Assembly: GCA_041674385.1 (NCBI GenBank)
Contig: JBAYVU010000007.1
Coordinates: 1 to 64,000, forward strand
Reading direction: 5' to 3'
DNA from: JACRAR01 sp041674385
GTDB lineage: Bacteria > Pseudomonadota > Gammaproteobacteria > Burkholderiales > Rhodocyclaceae
DNA: 64,000 nt
How positions within the stretch are numbered: the stretch's first letter is position 1; the number at the start of each line of letters is the position of its first letter. The notes beneath the pieces are model-generated. The model saw only the letters and a list, made by a program, of their open reading frames with translations, was not told the origin of the DNA and ran no database searches. Positions 26,909 through 34,339 of this stretch are shown in pieces. The position numbers were made by a program, and so were the translations under genes.

Positions 26909-27223
26909 GTGACGAATTGGAACCATAAGCACCTGGATAAAATTGCAGAGACTTGTCGAGCCTATGCAGATGATCTTGCCATACCCAATACATCCAGATA
27001 TCTATTTTCGGCGGCATTCGATAAAGCCAAAGACATTCGACGCACCCTCGAGAGCGGTGCCCCCAATGCTTTAAACACGGCATTCGCCCAGTTATGCGCG
27101 GCATGCAAGGGCGCCGCACTTTGCCAGTGCCAGGATGGAGAGACCGCTTTCCACTACTGTCAGCTCATTCGGAATGGCTCATTGGGGCGCGCTGGGACTG
27201 CCCAATTCGCCGGGGACAGATAG
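26909..27223 (+). CDS. Hypothetical small protein
   Basis: This 104-residue ORF starts at a GTG with a GGGGAT sequence seven bases upstream and a TAAAAT hexamer 19 bases before it. The predicted protein is largely helical and has four Cys residues in a short stretch (LCAACKGAALCQC). No family is recognised. Its codon use and composition resemble the preceding orphan rather than the core genes, so it may be a recent acquisition. Confidence 0.45.
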   Translation: MTNWNHKHLDKIAETCRAYADDLAIPNTSRYLFSAAFDKAKDIRRTLESGAPNALNTAFAQLCAACKGAALCQCQDGETAFHYCQLIRNGSLGRAGTAQFAGDR

Positions 27224-27257
27224 TTTGGATCGCTTGGGCTGACGTGCCCATTGGGCT

Positions 27258-27557
27258 CTACGCCGCCAGCTTCAGTGGCTCGATTTTGGCTATGGCACGT
27301 TTGAGAGCTTTCTCGGCCTGCCAAAGCTCGTAGTCGGCCTGCATGTGCAGCCAGGATTCAGCACTGCCTCCGAGCGCCGCAGCAAGGCGCACGGCCATGT
27401 CGGCGCTGATGCCGGCTTTGCCGTTCAACACCCGAGACAGCGCCACGCGAGTAACGCCGATCCGCTGGGCAAAATCAGTGACTGAGATTCCGGTGTCGGT
27501 GAAAACCCCGTCCCGCAGGACTTCACCGGGGTGCGGCGGGTTGTGCATTCTTGCCAT
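27258..27557 (-). CDS. higA: HigA-type antitoxin
   Basis: The 99-residue protein is a helix-turn-helix antitoxin of the HigA/VapI type, with MHNPPHPGEVLRDGVF at the start and the DNA-binding helices in FAQRIGVTRVALSRVLNGKA. It neutralises HigB and represses the operon. The ATG at 27557 has a GAGGAC site. It follows the toxin gene by 14 bases, the toxin-first order typical of higBA. Confidence 0.95.
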   Translation of the reverse strand: MARMHNPPHPGEVLRDGVFTDTGISVTDFAQRIGVTRVALSRVLNGKAGISADMAVRLAAALGGSAESWLHMQADYELWQAEKALKRAIAKIEPLKLAA

Positions 27558-27571
27558 GATGTCCTCTTGTT

Positions 27572-27850
27572 TCAGTGGTAGTCCTGGTAATCGACCAGGA
27601 TCGCATCGCCGTTGTCGAAGGTGAAGGTCATGCGCCAATTGCCATTGACCCATACCGCCCAATGGCTCTTCAGGCTCCCGGAAAGCGGATGTAATTTCCA
27701 GCCCGGTAATGCCATGTCTTCATGCCCCTTCGCCGCGTTCAGCTTGGCCAGTTGCACCCTCAGGCGCTTGGCGTGCGCCGGCTGAATGCCAGCCTTGCTA
27801 CCGTGGAAAAAGAAGCCTTCCAAGCCCTTGTGTTTGAAATCCTTGATCAC
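27572..27850 (-). CDS. higB: HigB/RelE-type toxin
   Basis: The 92-residue protein is a ribosome-dependent mRNA interferase of the HigB family. It shows the family N-terminus FKHKGLEGFFFHGSKAGI and the C-terminal NGNWRMTFTFDNGDAILVDY. Translation begins at a GTG; no ribosome binding site is visible, and the promoter position predicts a leaderless message. It is the first gene of the higBA pair, inside the accessory segment next to an integrase relic. Confidence 0.93.
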   Translation of the reverse strand: MIKDFKHKGLEGFFFHGSKAGIQPAHAKRLRVQLAKLNAAKGHEDMALPGWKLHPLSGSLKSHWAVWVNGNWRMTFTFDNGDAILVDYQDYH

Positions 27851-27856
27851 GGAAAG

Positions 27857-27885
27857 AATGTATAGCGAAACTATACGCTTGTCAA
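27857..27885 (-). promoter_or_regulatory. higBA promoter
   Basis: TTGACA (27880-27885), a perfect -35, is followed after 17 bases by TACATT (27857-27862). The predicted first transcribed base is 27850, which is the G of the higB GTG start, so the mRNA would be leaderless. Confidence 0.65.
27860..27876 (-). promoter_or_regulatory. higBA operator dyad
   Basis: GTATAG-CGAAA-CTATAC is a perfect 17-base dyad overlapping the spacer and -10 of the higBA promoter. Autoregulation by the antitoxin, alone or with toxin, is the rule in this family, and this is the only dyad in the promoter. Confidence 0.7.
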
Positions 27886-27929
27886 TTGATTTTGGTTCTT
27901 CTGAAACCGTTATGCTGCGGCGTTAATCC

Positions 27930-28109
27930 TCATGCCACGTTACCGCGTAGTGGTATCACTTCCGCGCAGGCCCTGAATTTGTCGAGATAATCCGCCCATT
28001 GCCGCATCATCTTTCTGTGTTCCGGTAGGTACTGGGCAAAGTTGTAAGCTGCCGATCACGGGTTTTTCGCAGGCTTGGCTGTTTTGGCAGCAGTATCGGT
28101 CAGTGCCAT
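27930..28109 (-). pseudogene. Relic of a tyrosine-recombinase integrase
   Basis: On the minus strand an ATG at 28109 opens MALTDTAAKTAKPAKNP, which matches the N-terminus of DUF4102-type (P4-like) integrases, and meets a TGA at 28056-28058. In the same frame the sequence continues with YLPEHRKMMRQWADYLDKF and ends after IPLRGNVA, which is the C-terminus of the same family. About 350 internal residues, including the whole catalytic domain, are therefore missing. It lies between higBA and tRNA-Leu, the usual place for an element that integrated at the tRNA gene. The family assignment is from memory of its conserved ends. Confidence 0.8.
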
Positions 28110-28187
28110 TTAGGGGTATCTGCTAGCAGTAATAGCTGACTTACCCCGAATCCACCTCCAGTTACCCCGGATTGCAATAGTCTGCCC

Positions 28188-28201
28188 CGGACTGCTTTGG
28201 A
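28188..28201. repeat. 14-base direct repeat, left copy
   Basis: CGGACTGCTTTGGA occurs here and again at 28251-28264, on the two sides of the tRNA-Leu terminator hairpin. Repeats next to a tRNA gene and an integrase relic could be attachment-site debris. Confidence 0.6.
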
Positions 28202-28203
28202 CG

Positions 28204-28250
28204 AAGAAAAGGCCAGAAACCTTGTGTTTATTGGGTTGTCTGGCCTTTAT
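28204..28250 (-). terminator. Intrinsic terminator of tRNA-Leu
   Basis: On the minus strand AAAGGCCAGA pairs with TCTGGCCTTT around an AT-rich loop and is followed by a U-rich tail (TTCTTC). It lies 23-70 bases downstream of the tRNA 3' end. Confidence 0.75.
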
Positions 28251-28264
28251 CGGACTGCTTTGGA
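28251..28264. repeat. 14-base direct repeat, right copy
   Basis: This is the second copy of CGGACTGCTTTGGA, only eight bases from the tRNA-Leu CCA end. Together with the left copy it encloses the terminator hairpin. Confidence 0.6.
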
Positions 28265-28272
28265 TTTGTTAC

Positions 28273-28357
28273 TGGTGCCCGGGACTGGAATCGAACCAGC
28301 ACTCCTTTCAGAAACGGTGTTTGAGACCGTCGCGTCTACCTATTCCGCCACCCGGGC
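28273..28357 (-). tRNA. tRNA-Leu (anticodon CAA)
   Basis: The minus strand folds as a class II tRNA of 85 bases. The acceptor stem pairs GCCCGGG with CCCGGGC and is followed by A73 and an encoded CCA. The anticodon stem ACGGT/ACCGT encloses loop CTCAAAC, giving anticodon CAA for UUG codons. A long variable arm and the GGTTCGATTCC T-arm are present. It is divergent from queA and followed by its own terminator. Confidence 0.97.
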
Positions 28358-28494
28358 AGGGTGCATAGCCAGCGCCGCTTCATCATTTCGGCGCTTTAAC
28401 TGCCGCGACTCGCTTAGAATGGCGGCCGCGCATGCATGCAAAACATGCGTATTATCCGCGATTCGCCGTTTCGCGACAACTCCAAACTGCTTCG

Positions 28495-29577
28495 ATGCCA
28501 CAGACACCTCTGACCCTGGCCGATTTCGATTACATCCTGCCGCCCCAGCTGATCGCCCAGGTGCCGTTGCCCAAGCGTAGCGCGAGCCGGCTGTTGGCGG
28601 TCAACGGGAAAGATTTTGCGGACCGCGGCATCGCCGACCTCGTGCAGCTGTTGCGGCCCGGCGACCTGCTGGTGATGAACGACACGCGGGTGCTGCACGC
28701 CCGCTTGTACGGCACCAAATCCACTGGAGGCAGAGTCGAGGTGCTGGTGGAACGGCTGCTGGAAGAACCCGAAGTGTTGGTGCAAATCCGTGCCAGCAAG
28801 CCGCCCCGGCCGGGCATGACGCTGCGTCTGGAAGATGCTTTCAACGCCGAGATCGTGGCGCGCGAAGGCGAGTTCTACCGGCTGCGTTTCCCCGCCCCAG
28901 CCCTCGACCTGCTGGAACGGCATGGCCGCTTGCCCTTGCCGCCCTACATCGGACGCAATGCGGAGGTGGCCGATGAGGCGCGCTATCAGACGGTATTCGC
29001 CCGCGAACATGGCTCGGCGGCCGCGCCGACCGCCGGCCTGCATTTCGATGCCGAACTGTTGGCGGCACTTCAGGCGCGCGGCTGCGGCCTCGCCTATCTC
29101 ACTCTGCATGTCGGCGCCGGTACCTTCCAGCCGGTGCGCAGTGACAATCTTGCCGAGCATCGCATGCACCGCGAACGTTATTTCCTGCCGCCGGCCACTG
29201 TCCAGGCCATTCGGGAAACGCAGCAACAGGGCGGCCGTATCGTCGCGGTCGGCACGACCGCGTTGCGCACTCTCGAATCGGCGGCAATCCTTGGCACGGC
29301 CGGCGAGTTGGCAGCCGGTGCCGGCGAGACCGATCTGTTCATCCTGCCCGGCTTCCGTTTCCGTGTGGCCGACCTGCTGCTGACCAATTTCCATTTGCCG
29401 AAGTCGACGCTGCTGATGTTGGTATCGGCGTTTGCCGGCTTGGAGAACATCCGCCGCGCCTATGCTCATGCCATAATGCAAGACTATCGTTTCTTCAGCT
29501 ACGGCGATGCCATGTTGCTTGTCCGAACCCATGACCGCAGGGAATACCCTCTGGGGCACGAGTGGCCTGGACCATGA
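28495..29577 (+). CDS. queA: S-adenosylmethionine:tRNA ribosyltransferase-isomerase
   Basis: QueA transfers the ribosyl group of SAM to preQ1 in tRNA to make epoxyqueuosine. The 360 residues begin LADFDYILPPQLIAQVPL and contain LVMNDTRVLHARL, AAPTAGLHFD and LLLTNFHLPKSTLLMLV, all family motifs. The ATG at 28495 replaces a 21-codon upstream extension. A TAGAAT hexamer at 28415-28420 is a possible -10. Its stop overlaps the start of tgt as ATGA. Confidence 0.97.
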   Translation: MPQTPLTLADFDYILPPQLIAQVPLPKRSASRLLAVNGKDFADRGIADLVQLLRPGDLLVMNDTRVLHARLYGTKSTGGRVEVLVERLLEEPEVLVQIRASKPPRPGMTLRLEDAFNAEIVAREGEFYRLRFPAPALDLLERHGRLPLPPYIGRNAEVADEARYQTVFAREHGSAAAPTAGLHFDAELLAALQARGCGLAYLTLHVGAGTFQPVRSDNLAEHRMHRERYFLPPATVQAIRETQQQGGRIVAVGTTALRTLESAAILGTAGELAAGAGETDLFILPGFRFRVADLLLTNFHLPKSTLLMLVSAFAGLENIRRAYAHAIMQDYRFFSYGDAMLLVRTHDRREYPLGHEWPGP

Positions 29578-30680
29578 ACTTTGAACTGCTCGGCGCCGAC
29601 GGGGCCGCCCGCCGCGGCCTGATGACGCTTGCCCACGGCAGCGTGGAAACCCCCGCTTTCATGCCGGTCGGCACCTACGGCGCGGTCAAGGCCATGGCGC
29701 CGCACGAAATCCGTGACATCGGCGCGCAGATCCTGCTCGGCAACACGTTCCATCTCTGGTTGCGGCCAGGCCTGGAAGTGATCGCGGCGCATGGCGGCCT
29801 GCATCGATTCATGGCTTGGGACGGGCCGATCCTGACCGACTCGGGCGGCTTCCAGGTGTTCTCGCTGGGCGCCTTGCGCAAGATTTCCGAGGAGGGCGTG
29901 AAGTTCCAGTCGCCCATCAACGGCGACCGGTTGTTCCTGGCGCCGGAGGATTCGATGCGGATTCAGCACGTACTGAATGCCGACATCGTCATGATCTTCG
30001 ACGAATGCACGCCTTACCCGGCCGACCTGCGCGAGGCGGGCGATTCGATGCGGCTTTCATTGCGCTGGGCGCGGCGGTCGCGTGTCGAACACGACCGGCT
30101 CAACAATTCCAATGCCTTGTTCGGCATCGTCCAGGGTGGCATGCACGAAGCTCTGCGCGACGAGTCGCTGGACGGGCTGGTGGAGATCGGCTTCGACGGC
30201 TACGCCATCGGCGGACTCTCGGTGGGTGAACCGAAAGAGGAAATGGCGCGCATCCTGGCCCATACCGCACCGCGCCTGCCGCAGGACAGGCCGCGTTACC
30301 TGATGGGCGTCGGCACGCCCGAAGACCTGGTGTTCGCCGTCGCCCAGGGCATCGACATGTTCGACTGCGTGATGCCGACGCGCAACGCGCGCAACGGCTG
30401 GTTGTTTACCCGCCATGGCGCCATCAAAATCAAGAACGCCCAATGCAAGTCCGACACCCAGCCGCTCGATGAAACCTGCGCTTGCCACACCTGCCGCAAT
30501 TTCAGCCGGGCCTATCTGCACCACCTGCACCGCATCGGCGAGATTCTCGGCGCACGGCTGAATACGCTGCACAATCTTTACTATTACCAGACGCTGATGC
30601 GCGAGCTGCGACTCGCCATCGGCAGCGGCACCCTGGACGAATACATTCGGCGCTTCCGGCGGGAACGTGCCGGCGGCTGA
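29574..30680 (+). CDS. tgt: tRNA-guanine transglycosylase
   Basis: Tgt exchanges G34 of tRNAs with GUN anticodons for preQ1, the step before QueA. The 368 residues carry TDSGGFQVFSLG, the catalytic Asp in MFDCVMPTRNARNG, and the zinc site CACHTCRNFSRAYLHH. The ATG overlaps the queA stop (ATGA), so the two are translationally coupled. An in-frame GTG four codons upstream is less likely. Confidence 0.98.
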   Translation: MNFELLGADGAARRGLMTLAHGSVETPAFMPVGTYGAVKAMAPHEIRDIGAQILLGNTFHLWLRPGLEVIAAHGGLHRFMAWDGPILTDSGGFQVFSLGALRKISEEGVKFQSPINGDRLFLAPEDSMRIQHVLNADIVMIFDECTPYPADLREAGDSMRLSLRWARRSRVEHDRLNNSNALFGIVQGGMHEALRDESLDGLVEIGFDGYAIGGLSVGEPKEEMARILAHTAPRLPQDRPRYLMGVGTPEDLVFAVAQGIDMFDCVMPTRNARNGWLFTRHGAIKIKNAQCKSDTQPLDETCACHTCRNFSRAYLHHLHRIGEILGARLNTLHNLYYYQTLMRELRLAIGSGTLDEYIRRFRRERAGG

Positions 30681-30686
30681 TATAAT
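30681..30686 (+). promoter_or_regulatory. Candidate -10 of yajC-secDF
   Basis: TATAAT follows the tgt stop codon directly and lies 43 bases before the yajC ATG. No clear -35 is present, so secDF may also be read from the queA promoter. Confidence 0.35.
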
Positions 30687-30728
30687 GCCCCGCTGATTTT
30701 CCACGACTTTGCCTGACTGGAGTATTCC

Positions 30729-31073
30729 ATGTTGATTTCAAATGCGTATGCCCAAGCCGCCGGCGGTGCCGGCGGAGACATGATGGGCGGCTTGACCGGT
30801 TTGCTGCCGATCATCCTGATGTTCGTCGTGCTGTGGTTCCTGATGATCCGTCCGCAGATGAAGAAGGCCAAGGAACACAAGACCATGGTCGATGCGCTCG
30901 CCAAGGGCGACGAAGTCCTGACCCAGGGCGGCATCGCCGGGCGCATCACCAAGGTCGGCGAAAATTATTTGACCCTGGAAGTTGCATCGGTGAAGGATAC
31001 TTCCGTCGAAATCATCCTCCAGAAAAATGCCGTTGGCACCTTGCTGCCCAAGGGCACGCTGAAGACGCTTTGA
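30729..31073 (+). CDS. yajC: Preprotein translocase subunit YajC
   Basis: YajC is a small inner-membrane partner of SecDF. The 114-residue protein has one membrane helix (about 22-42, LLPIILMFVVLWFLMIRP) followed by the conserved cytoplasmic part with KGDEVLTQGGIAGRI. An ACTGGAG ribosome binding site precedes the ATG. secD starts one base after its stop codon. Confidence 0.97.
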   Translation: MLISNAYAQAAGGAGGDMMGGLTGLLPIILMFVVLWFLMIRPQMKKAKEHKTMVDALAKGDEVLTQGGIAGRITKVGENYLTLEVASVKDTSVEIILQKNAVGTLLPKGTLKTL

Positions 31074-31074
31074 A

Positions 31075-32952
31075 ATGAACCGCTATCCGCTCTGGAAAAA
31101 CATTCTCGTTGCCATCGCGCTGGCGCTCGGCCTGCTCTATACCTTGCCGAACTTCTTCGGCGAAGCGCCCGCAGTGCAGGTGTCCAGCGTCCGGGCCACC
31201 ATCAAGGTTGACGGCGCTTTGCTGGTACGCGTGGAAGACACCCTGAAACTCGCCGGGATTGTCCATGACGGTCTGTTCAGCGATGCCAACAGCATCCGGG
31301 TGCGCCTTAAGGACGGCGATAGCCAGCTGAAGGCCAAGGATGCCATCGAGAAGGCGCTCAATCCCGTTGCCGGCGATGCATCGTACAGCGTGGCGTTGAA
31401 CCTGCTTTCCAGTTCTCCGCTGTGGCTGACCAATTTGCACGCTCTGCCGATGTATCTCGGTCTCGACTTGCGCGGTGGCGTGCATTTCCTGCTGCAGGTG
31501 GATATGAAGGGTGCTTTGACCAAGCGGCTCGACGCTACAGGCGCCGATATGCGCAGCCTGCTGCGCGACAAGAACCTGCGCCACGCCGGCATCGGCCGCG
31601 AGGGCATGTCCCTGGTCATCAAATTCCGCGACACCGATGTCCGCGAAAAGGCGCGCAGCGTCGTAGCCGATGCGCAGCCCGACCTGATATTCGCCGAATC
31701 CCAGGACGGTCCCGATTTCAAGCTGGTCGGTACGCTGAGCCCGCAGGCCGAGAAGCGCATCCAGGAATATGCCATCAAGCAGAACATCACCACGTTGCAC
31801 AACCGCATCAACGAGCTCGGCGTGGCCGAGCCGGTCATCCAGCAGCAGGGCGCCGACCGCATCGTGGTGCAGCTGCCCGGTGTGCAGGATACCGCCAAGG
31901 CCAAGGACATTCTTGGCCGCACCGCGACCCTCGAAGTGCGCATGGTGGATGACGAGAACAGCGCCAATCCGACCGTGATGCAACAGGCCGCGGCGGGCCA
32001 GCCGCCGCTGGGCACCGAGTACTATACCGAACGCGGCGGACGCCCGCTGTTGGTGAAGAAGCAGGTGGTGCTGACGGGCGAACGCCTTACCGATGCCCAG
32101 CCCGGCTTCGACAACCAGACCCAGGAGCCGGCCGTGCATCTGACGCTCGACTCCGCCGGCGCGCGCATCTTCAAGGACGTCACGCGTGAAAGCGTCGGCA
32201 AGCGCATGGCCATCCTGCTGATCGAGAAAGGCAAGGGCGAAGTGGTGACCGCGCCGGTGATCCGCACCGAGATCGGTGGCGGACGGGTACAGATTTCCGG
32301 TCGCATGAGCACCATCGAAGCCAACGACGTGGCGCTGCTGCTGCGCGCCGGCTCGCTGGCCGCGCCGATGGACATCATCGAGGAACGCACCATCGGTCCT
32401 TCCCTCGGTGCCGAAAATATCCAGAAGGGTTTTCACTCGACGCTCGGCGGCTTCGCCGCGATCGCCGTGTTCATGAGCCTCTACTACCTGCTGTTCGGTT
32501 TCGTCTCGGTGGTGGCGTTGGCCTCCAACGTCATGCTGCTGTTTGCGCTGCTTTCGCTGTTGCAGGCGACGCTGACCTTGCCGGGCATCGCCGCCATCGC
32601 GCTGACGCTGGGCATGGCGATCGACTCCAATGTGCTGATCAACGAGCGTATCCGCGAGGAATTGCGCAACGGTGAATCGCCGCAGGCCTCGATCCAGGCC
32701 GGCTACGAGCGCGCCTTCGGCACCATTCTCGATTCCAACGTCACCACGCTGATTGCCGGCGTGGCGCTGTTGATCTTCGGCTCCGGTCCAATTCGCGGCT
32801 TTGCGGTGGTGCATTGTCTTGGCATTCTGACTTCGATCTTCAGTTCGGTGGTGGTGTCGCGGGCGCTCATCAATCTGCTCTACGGTTCGCGTCGCAAGGT
32901 TGCCAAGCTGTCGATCGGCCAGGTGTGGATGCCTGGCGTTGCGGCCAAGTAA
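31075..32952 (+). CDS. secD: Protein translocase subunit SecD
   Basis: SecD, with SecF, uses the proton gradient to pull exported proteins to the periplasmic side. The 625-residue protein has an N-terminal membrane helix, the periplasmic P1 region with LGLDLRGGVHFLLQVD, and a C-terminal bundle of five helices including LTLGMAIDSNVLINERIREE, the RND-type motif. It is packed between yajC and secF. Confidence 0.98.
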   Translation: MNRYPLWKNILVAIALALGLLYTLPNFFGEAPAVQVSSVRATIKVDGALLVRVEDTLKLAGIVHDGLFSDANSIRVRLKDGDSQLKAKDAIEKALNPVAGDASYSVALNLLSSSPLWLTNLHALPMYLGLDLRGGVHFLLQVDMKGALTKRLDATGADMRSLLRDKNLRHAGIGREGMSLVIKFRDTDVREKARSVVADAQPDLIFAESQDGPDFKLVGTLSPQAEKRIQEYAIKQNITTLHNRINELGVAEPVIQQQGADRIVVQLPGVQDTAKAKDILGRTATLEVRMVDDENSANPTVMQQAAAGQPPLGTEYYTERGGRPLLVKKQVVLTGERLTDAQPGFDNQTQEPAVHLTLDSAGARIFKDVTRESVGKRMAILLIEKGKGEVVTAPVIRTEIGGGRVQISGRMSTIEANDVALLLRAGSLAAPMDIIEERTIGPSLGAENIQKGFHSTLGGFAAIAVFMSLYYLLFGFVSVVALASNVMLLFALLSLLQATLTLPGIAAIALTLGMAIDSNVLINERIREELRNGESPQASIQAGYERAFGTILDSNVTTLIAGVALLIFGSGPIRGFAVVHCLGILTSIFSSVVVSRALINLLYGSRRKVAKLSIGQVWMPGVAAK

Positions 32953-32963
32953 GGGAAAGCGTC

Positions 32964-33899
32964 ATGGAATTCTTCCGCATCAAAAAAGACATTCCCTTCA
33001 TGCGCCATGCGCTGGTGTTCAACATCATTTCCTTGATCACCTTCATTCTGGCGGTGGTGTTCCTGGTCATCAAGGGGCTGCATCTGTCCATCGAGTTTAC
33101 CGGCGGCACGTTGCTGGAAGTCGCTTATAGCGAAGCTCCGGATGTCGAGAAAATCCGCAACCGCATGATCCAGGATGGCTTCCTCGATCCCCAGGTGCAG
33201 AACTTCGGCAGCTCGCGCGACCTGTTGATTCGCGTGCCGCTCGCCAAGGACAGCGATACCGCCAAGGTCAGCGAACGCGTGATGGCTTCGCTCAAAGCCG
33301 TCGCCGACACCAATGCGCCGCAGCTCAAGCGTGTCGAGTTCGTCGGCCCGCAGGTCGGCAAGGAACTCGCCTCGGACGGGGCGATGGCGTTGCTGCTGGT
33401 GGTGATCGGCATCGTCATCTATCTGGCGATTCGTTTCGAATGGCGTTTCGCGGTCTCCGCGATCATCGCCAACCTGCATGACGTGGTGATCATCCTCGGC
33501 TTCTTCGCCTTCTTCCAGTGGGAGTTCTCTCTGCCGGTACTGGCGGCGGTACTGGCCGTGCTGGGTTATTCGGTGAACGAGTCGGTGGTGGTGTTCGACC
33601 GGGTGCGCGAGACCTTCAAGAAGAAGCGTGGCCTGACCACCCCGCAGGTGCTCAACTACGCCATCACCAGTACCATTTCACGCACCATCATTACCCACGG
33701 CTGCACGCAGATGATGGTGACCTCGATGCTGATCTTCGGCGGCGCGGCGTTGCATTATTTTGCGCTGGCCTTGACCATCGGCATCCTGTTCGGCATCTAT
33801 TCCTCGGTGTTGGTCGCCAGCCCGCTGGTGATGTGGCTCGGCGTCTCGCGCGAGCATTTCATCAAGCCGAAGAAGGAAAAAGAAGAAGCCGTTGTCTGA
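32964..33899 (+). CDS. secF: Protein translocase subunit SecF
   Basis: The 311-residue partner of SecD begins MEFFRIKKDIPFMRHALVF and has six helices and the short periplasmic domain with SIEFTGGTLLEV. The motif GYSVNESVVVFDRVRE lies in helix four, the proton path. The ATG at 32964 follows an AAGGGAA site; the longer frame that begins inside secD has no family match. Downstream lies an inverted repeat, not a clear terminator. Confidence 0.98.
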   Translation: MEFFRIKKDIPFMRHALVFNIISLITFILAVVFLVIKGLHLSIEFTGGTLLEVAYSEAPDVEKIRNRMIQDGFLDPQVQNFGSSRDLLIRVPLAKDSDTAKVSERVMASLKAVADTNAPQLKRVEFVGPQVGKELASDGAMALLLVVIGIVIYLAIRFEWRFAVSAIIANLHDVVIILGFFAFFQWEFSLPVLAAVLAVLGYSVNESVVVFDRVRETFKKKRGLTTPQVLNYAITSTISRTIITHGCTQMMVTSMLIFGGAALHYFALALTIGILFGIYSSVLVASPLVMWLGVSREHFIKPKKEKEEAVV

Positions 33900-33934
33900 G
33901 CGCAAACCTTTTCAGAGAGCCTACATCCTACATC

Positions 33935-34005
33935 CGTCATTCCCGTGCAAGCGGGAATCCATCGCTCGTTGAAAACCCTGGATTCCCGCTTACGCGGGAA
34001 TGACG
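33935..34005. repeat. REP-like inverted repeat pair
   Basis: Two 27-base palindromic units in opposite orientation (33935-33961 and 33979-34005) match at 25 of 27 positions and enclose 17 bases. Each unit contains TCATTCCCG and CGGGAATCCA arms. Units of this kind are scattered through many proteobacterial genomes. It lies between the convergent secF and the DUF2322 gene and could form a large stem that protects or ends both transcripts. Confidence 0.75.
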
Positions 34006-34015
34006 CAGGGTAGGG

Positions 34016-34339
34016 CTAATCGACCAGGAACACCGGCTTGACGCGCAGCTTGCGCGGTTCCTCCAGCAGCTTGACGAGCCGGTCGATATGCGGATGCTTG
34101 CCTGGATGGGCGCGTGCTTCTTCGGCGTGTTCGGCATACAACTCCAGCCCTTTTTTTGCCGCATCCGCGTTGATGGTGCCGAAGAGCTGGGCGAGATGGT
34201 TGTAGATGGCTAGCGAACCGGTCTGTCCCGGCTTATTCTCTATCGTTGCCACGACGCTGCCGTCTTCGGCATCGAGCAGTTGCAGTTCGGCGAGATGCGA
34301 GACGCCGGGCAACTGCTTGAGATTCTCCGCGAAACTCAT
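34016..34339 (-). CDS. DUF2322 family protein
   Basis: The 107-residue protein resembles DUF2322, a family of unknown function in beta- and gammaproteobacteria, with MSFAENLKQLPGVSHLAEL and the AIYNHLAQLFGTINADAA segment. It overlaps the purB stop by four bases (ATGA), so its translation is coupled to purB. No catalytic motif is visible. The family name is from memory. Confidence 0.85.
   Translation of the reverse strand: MSFAENLKQLPGVSHLAELQLLDAEDGSVVATIENKPGQTGSLAIYNHLAQLFGTINADAAKKGLELYAEHAEEARAHPGKHPHIDRLVKLLEEPRKLRVKPVFLVD

Noticed and set aside
31012..32814. 600-codon minus-strand frame opposite secD
   Set aside because: The translation is rich in His, Gln and Gly, as usual for antisense frames, while secD on the plus strand has full family motifs.
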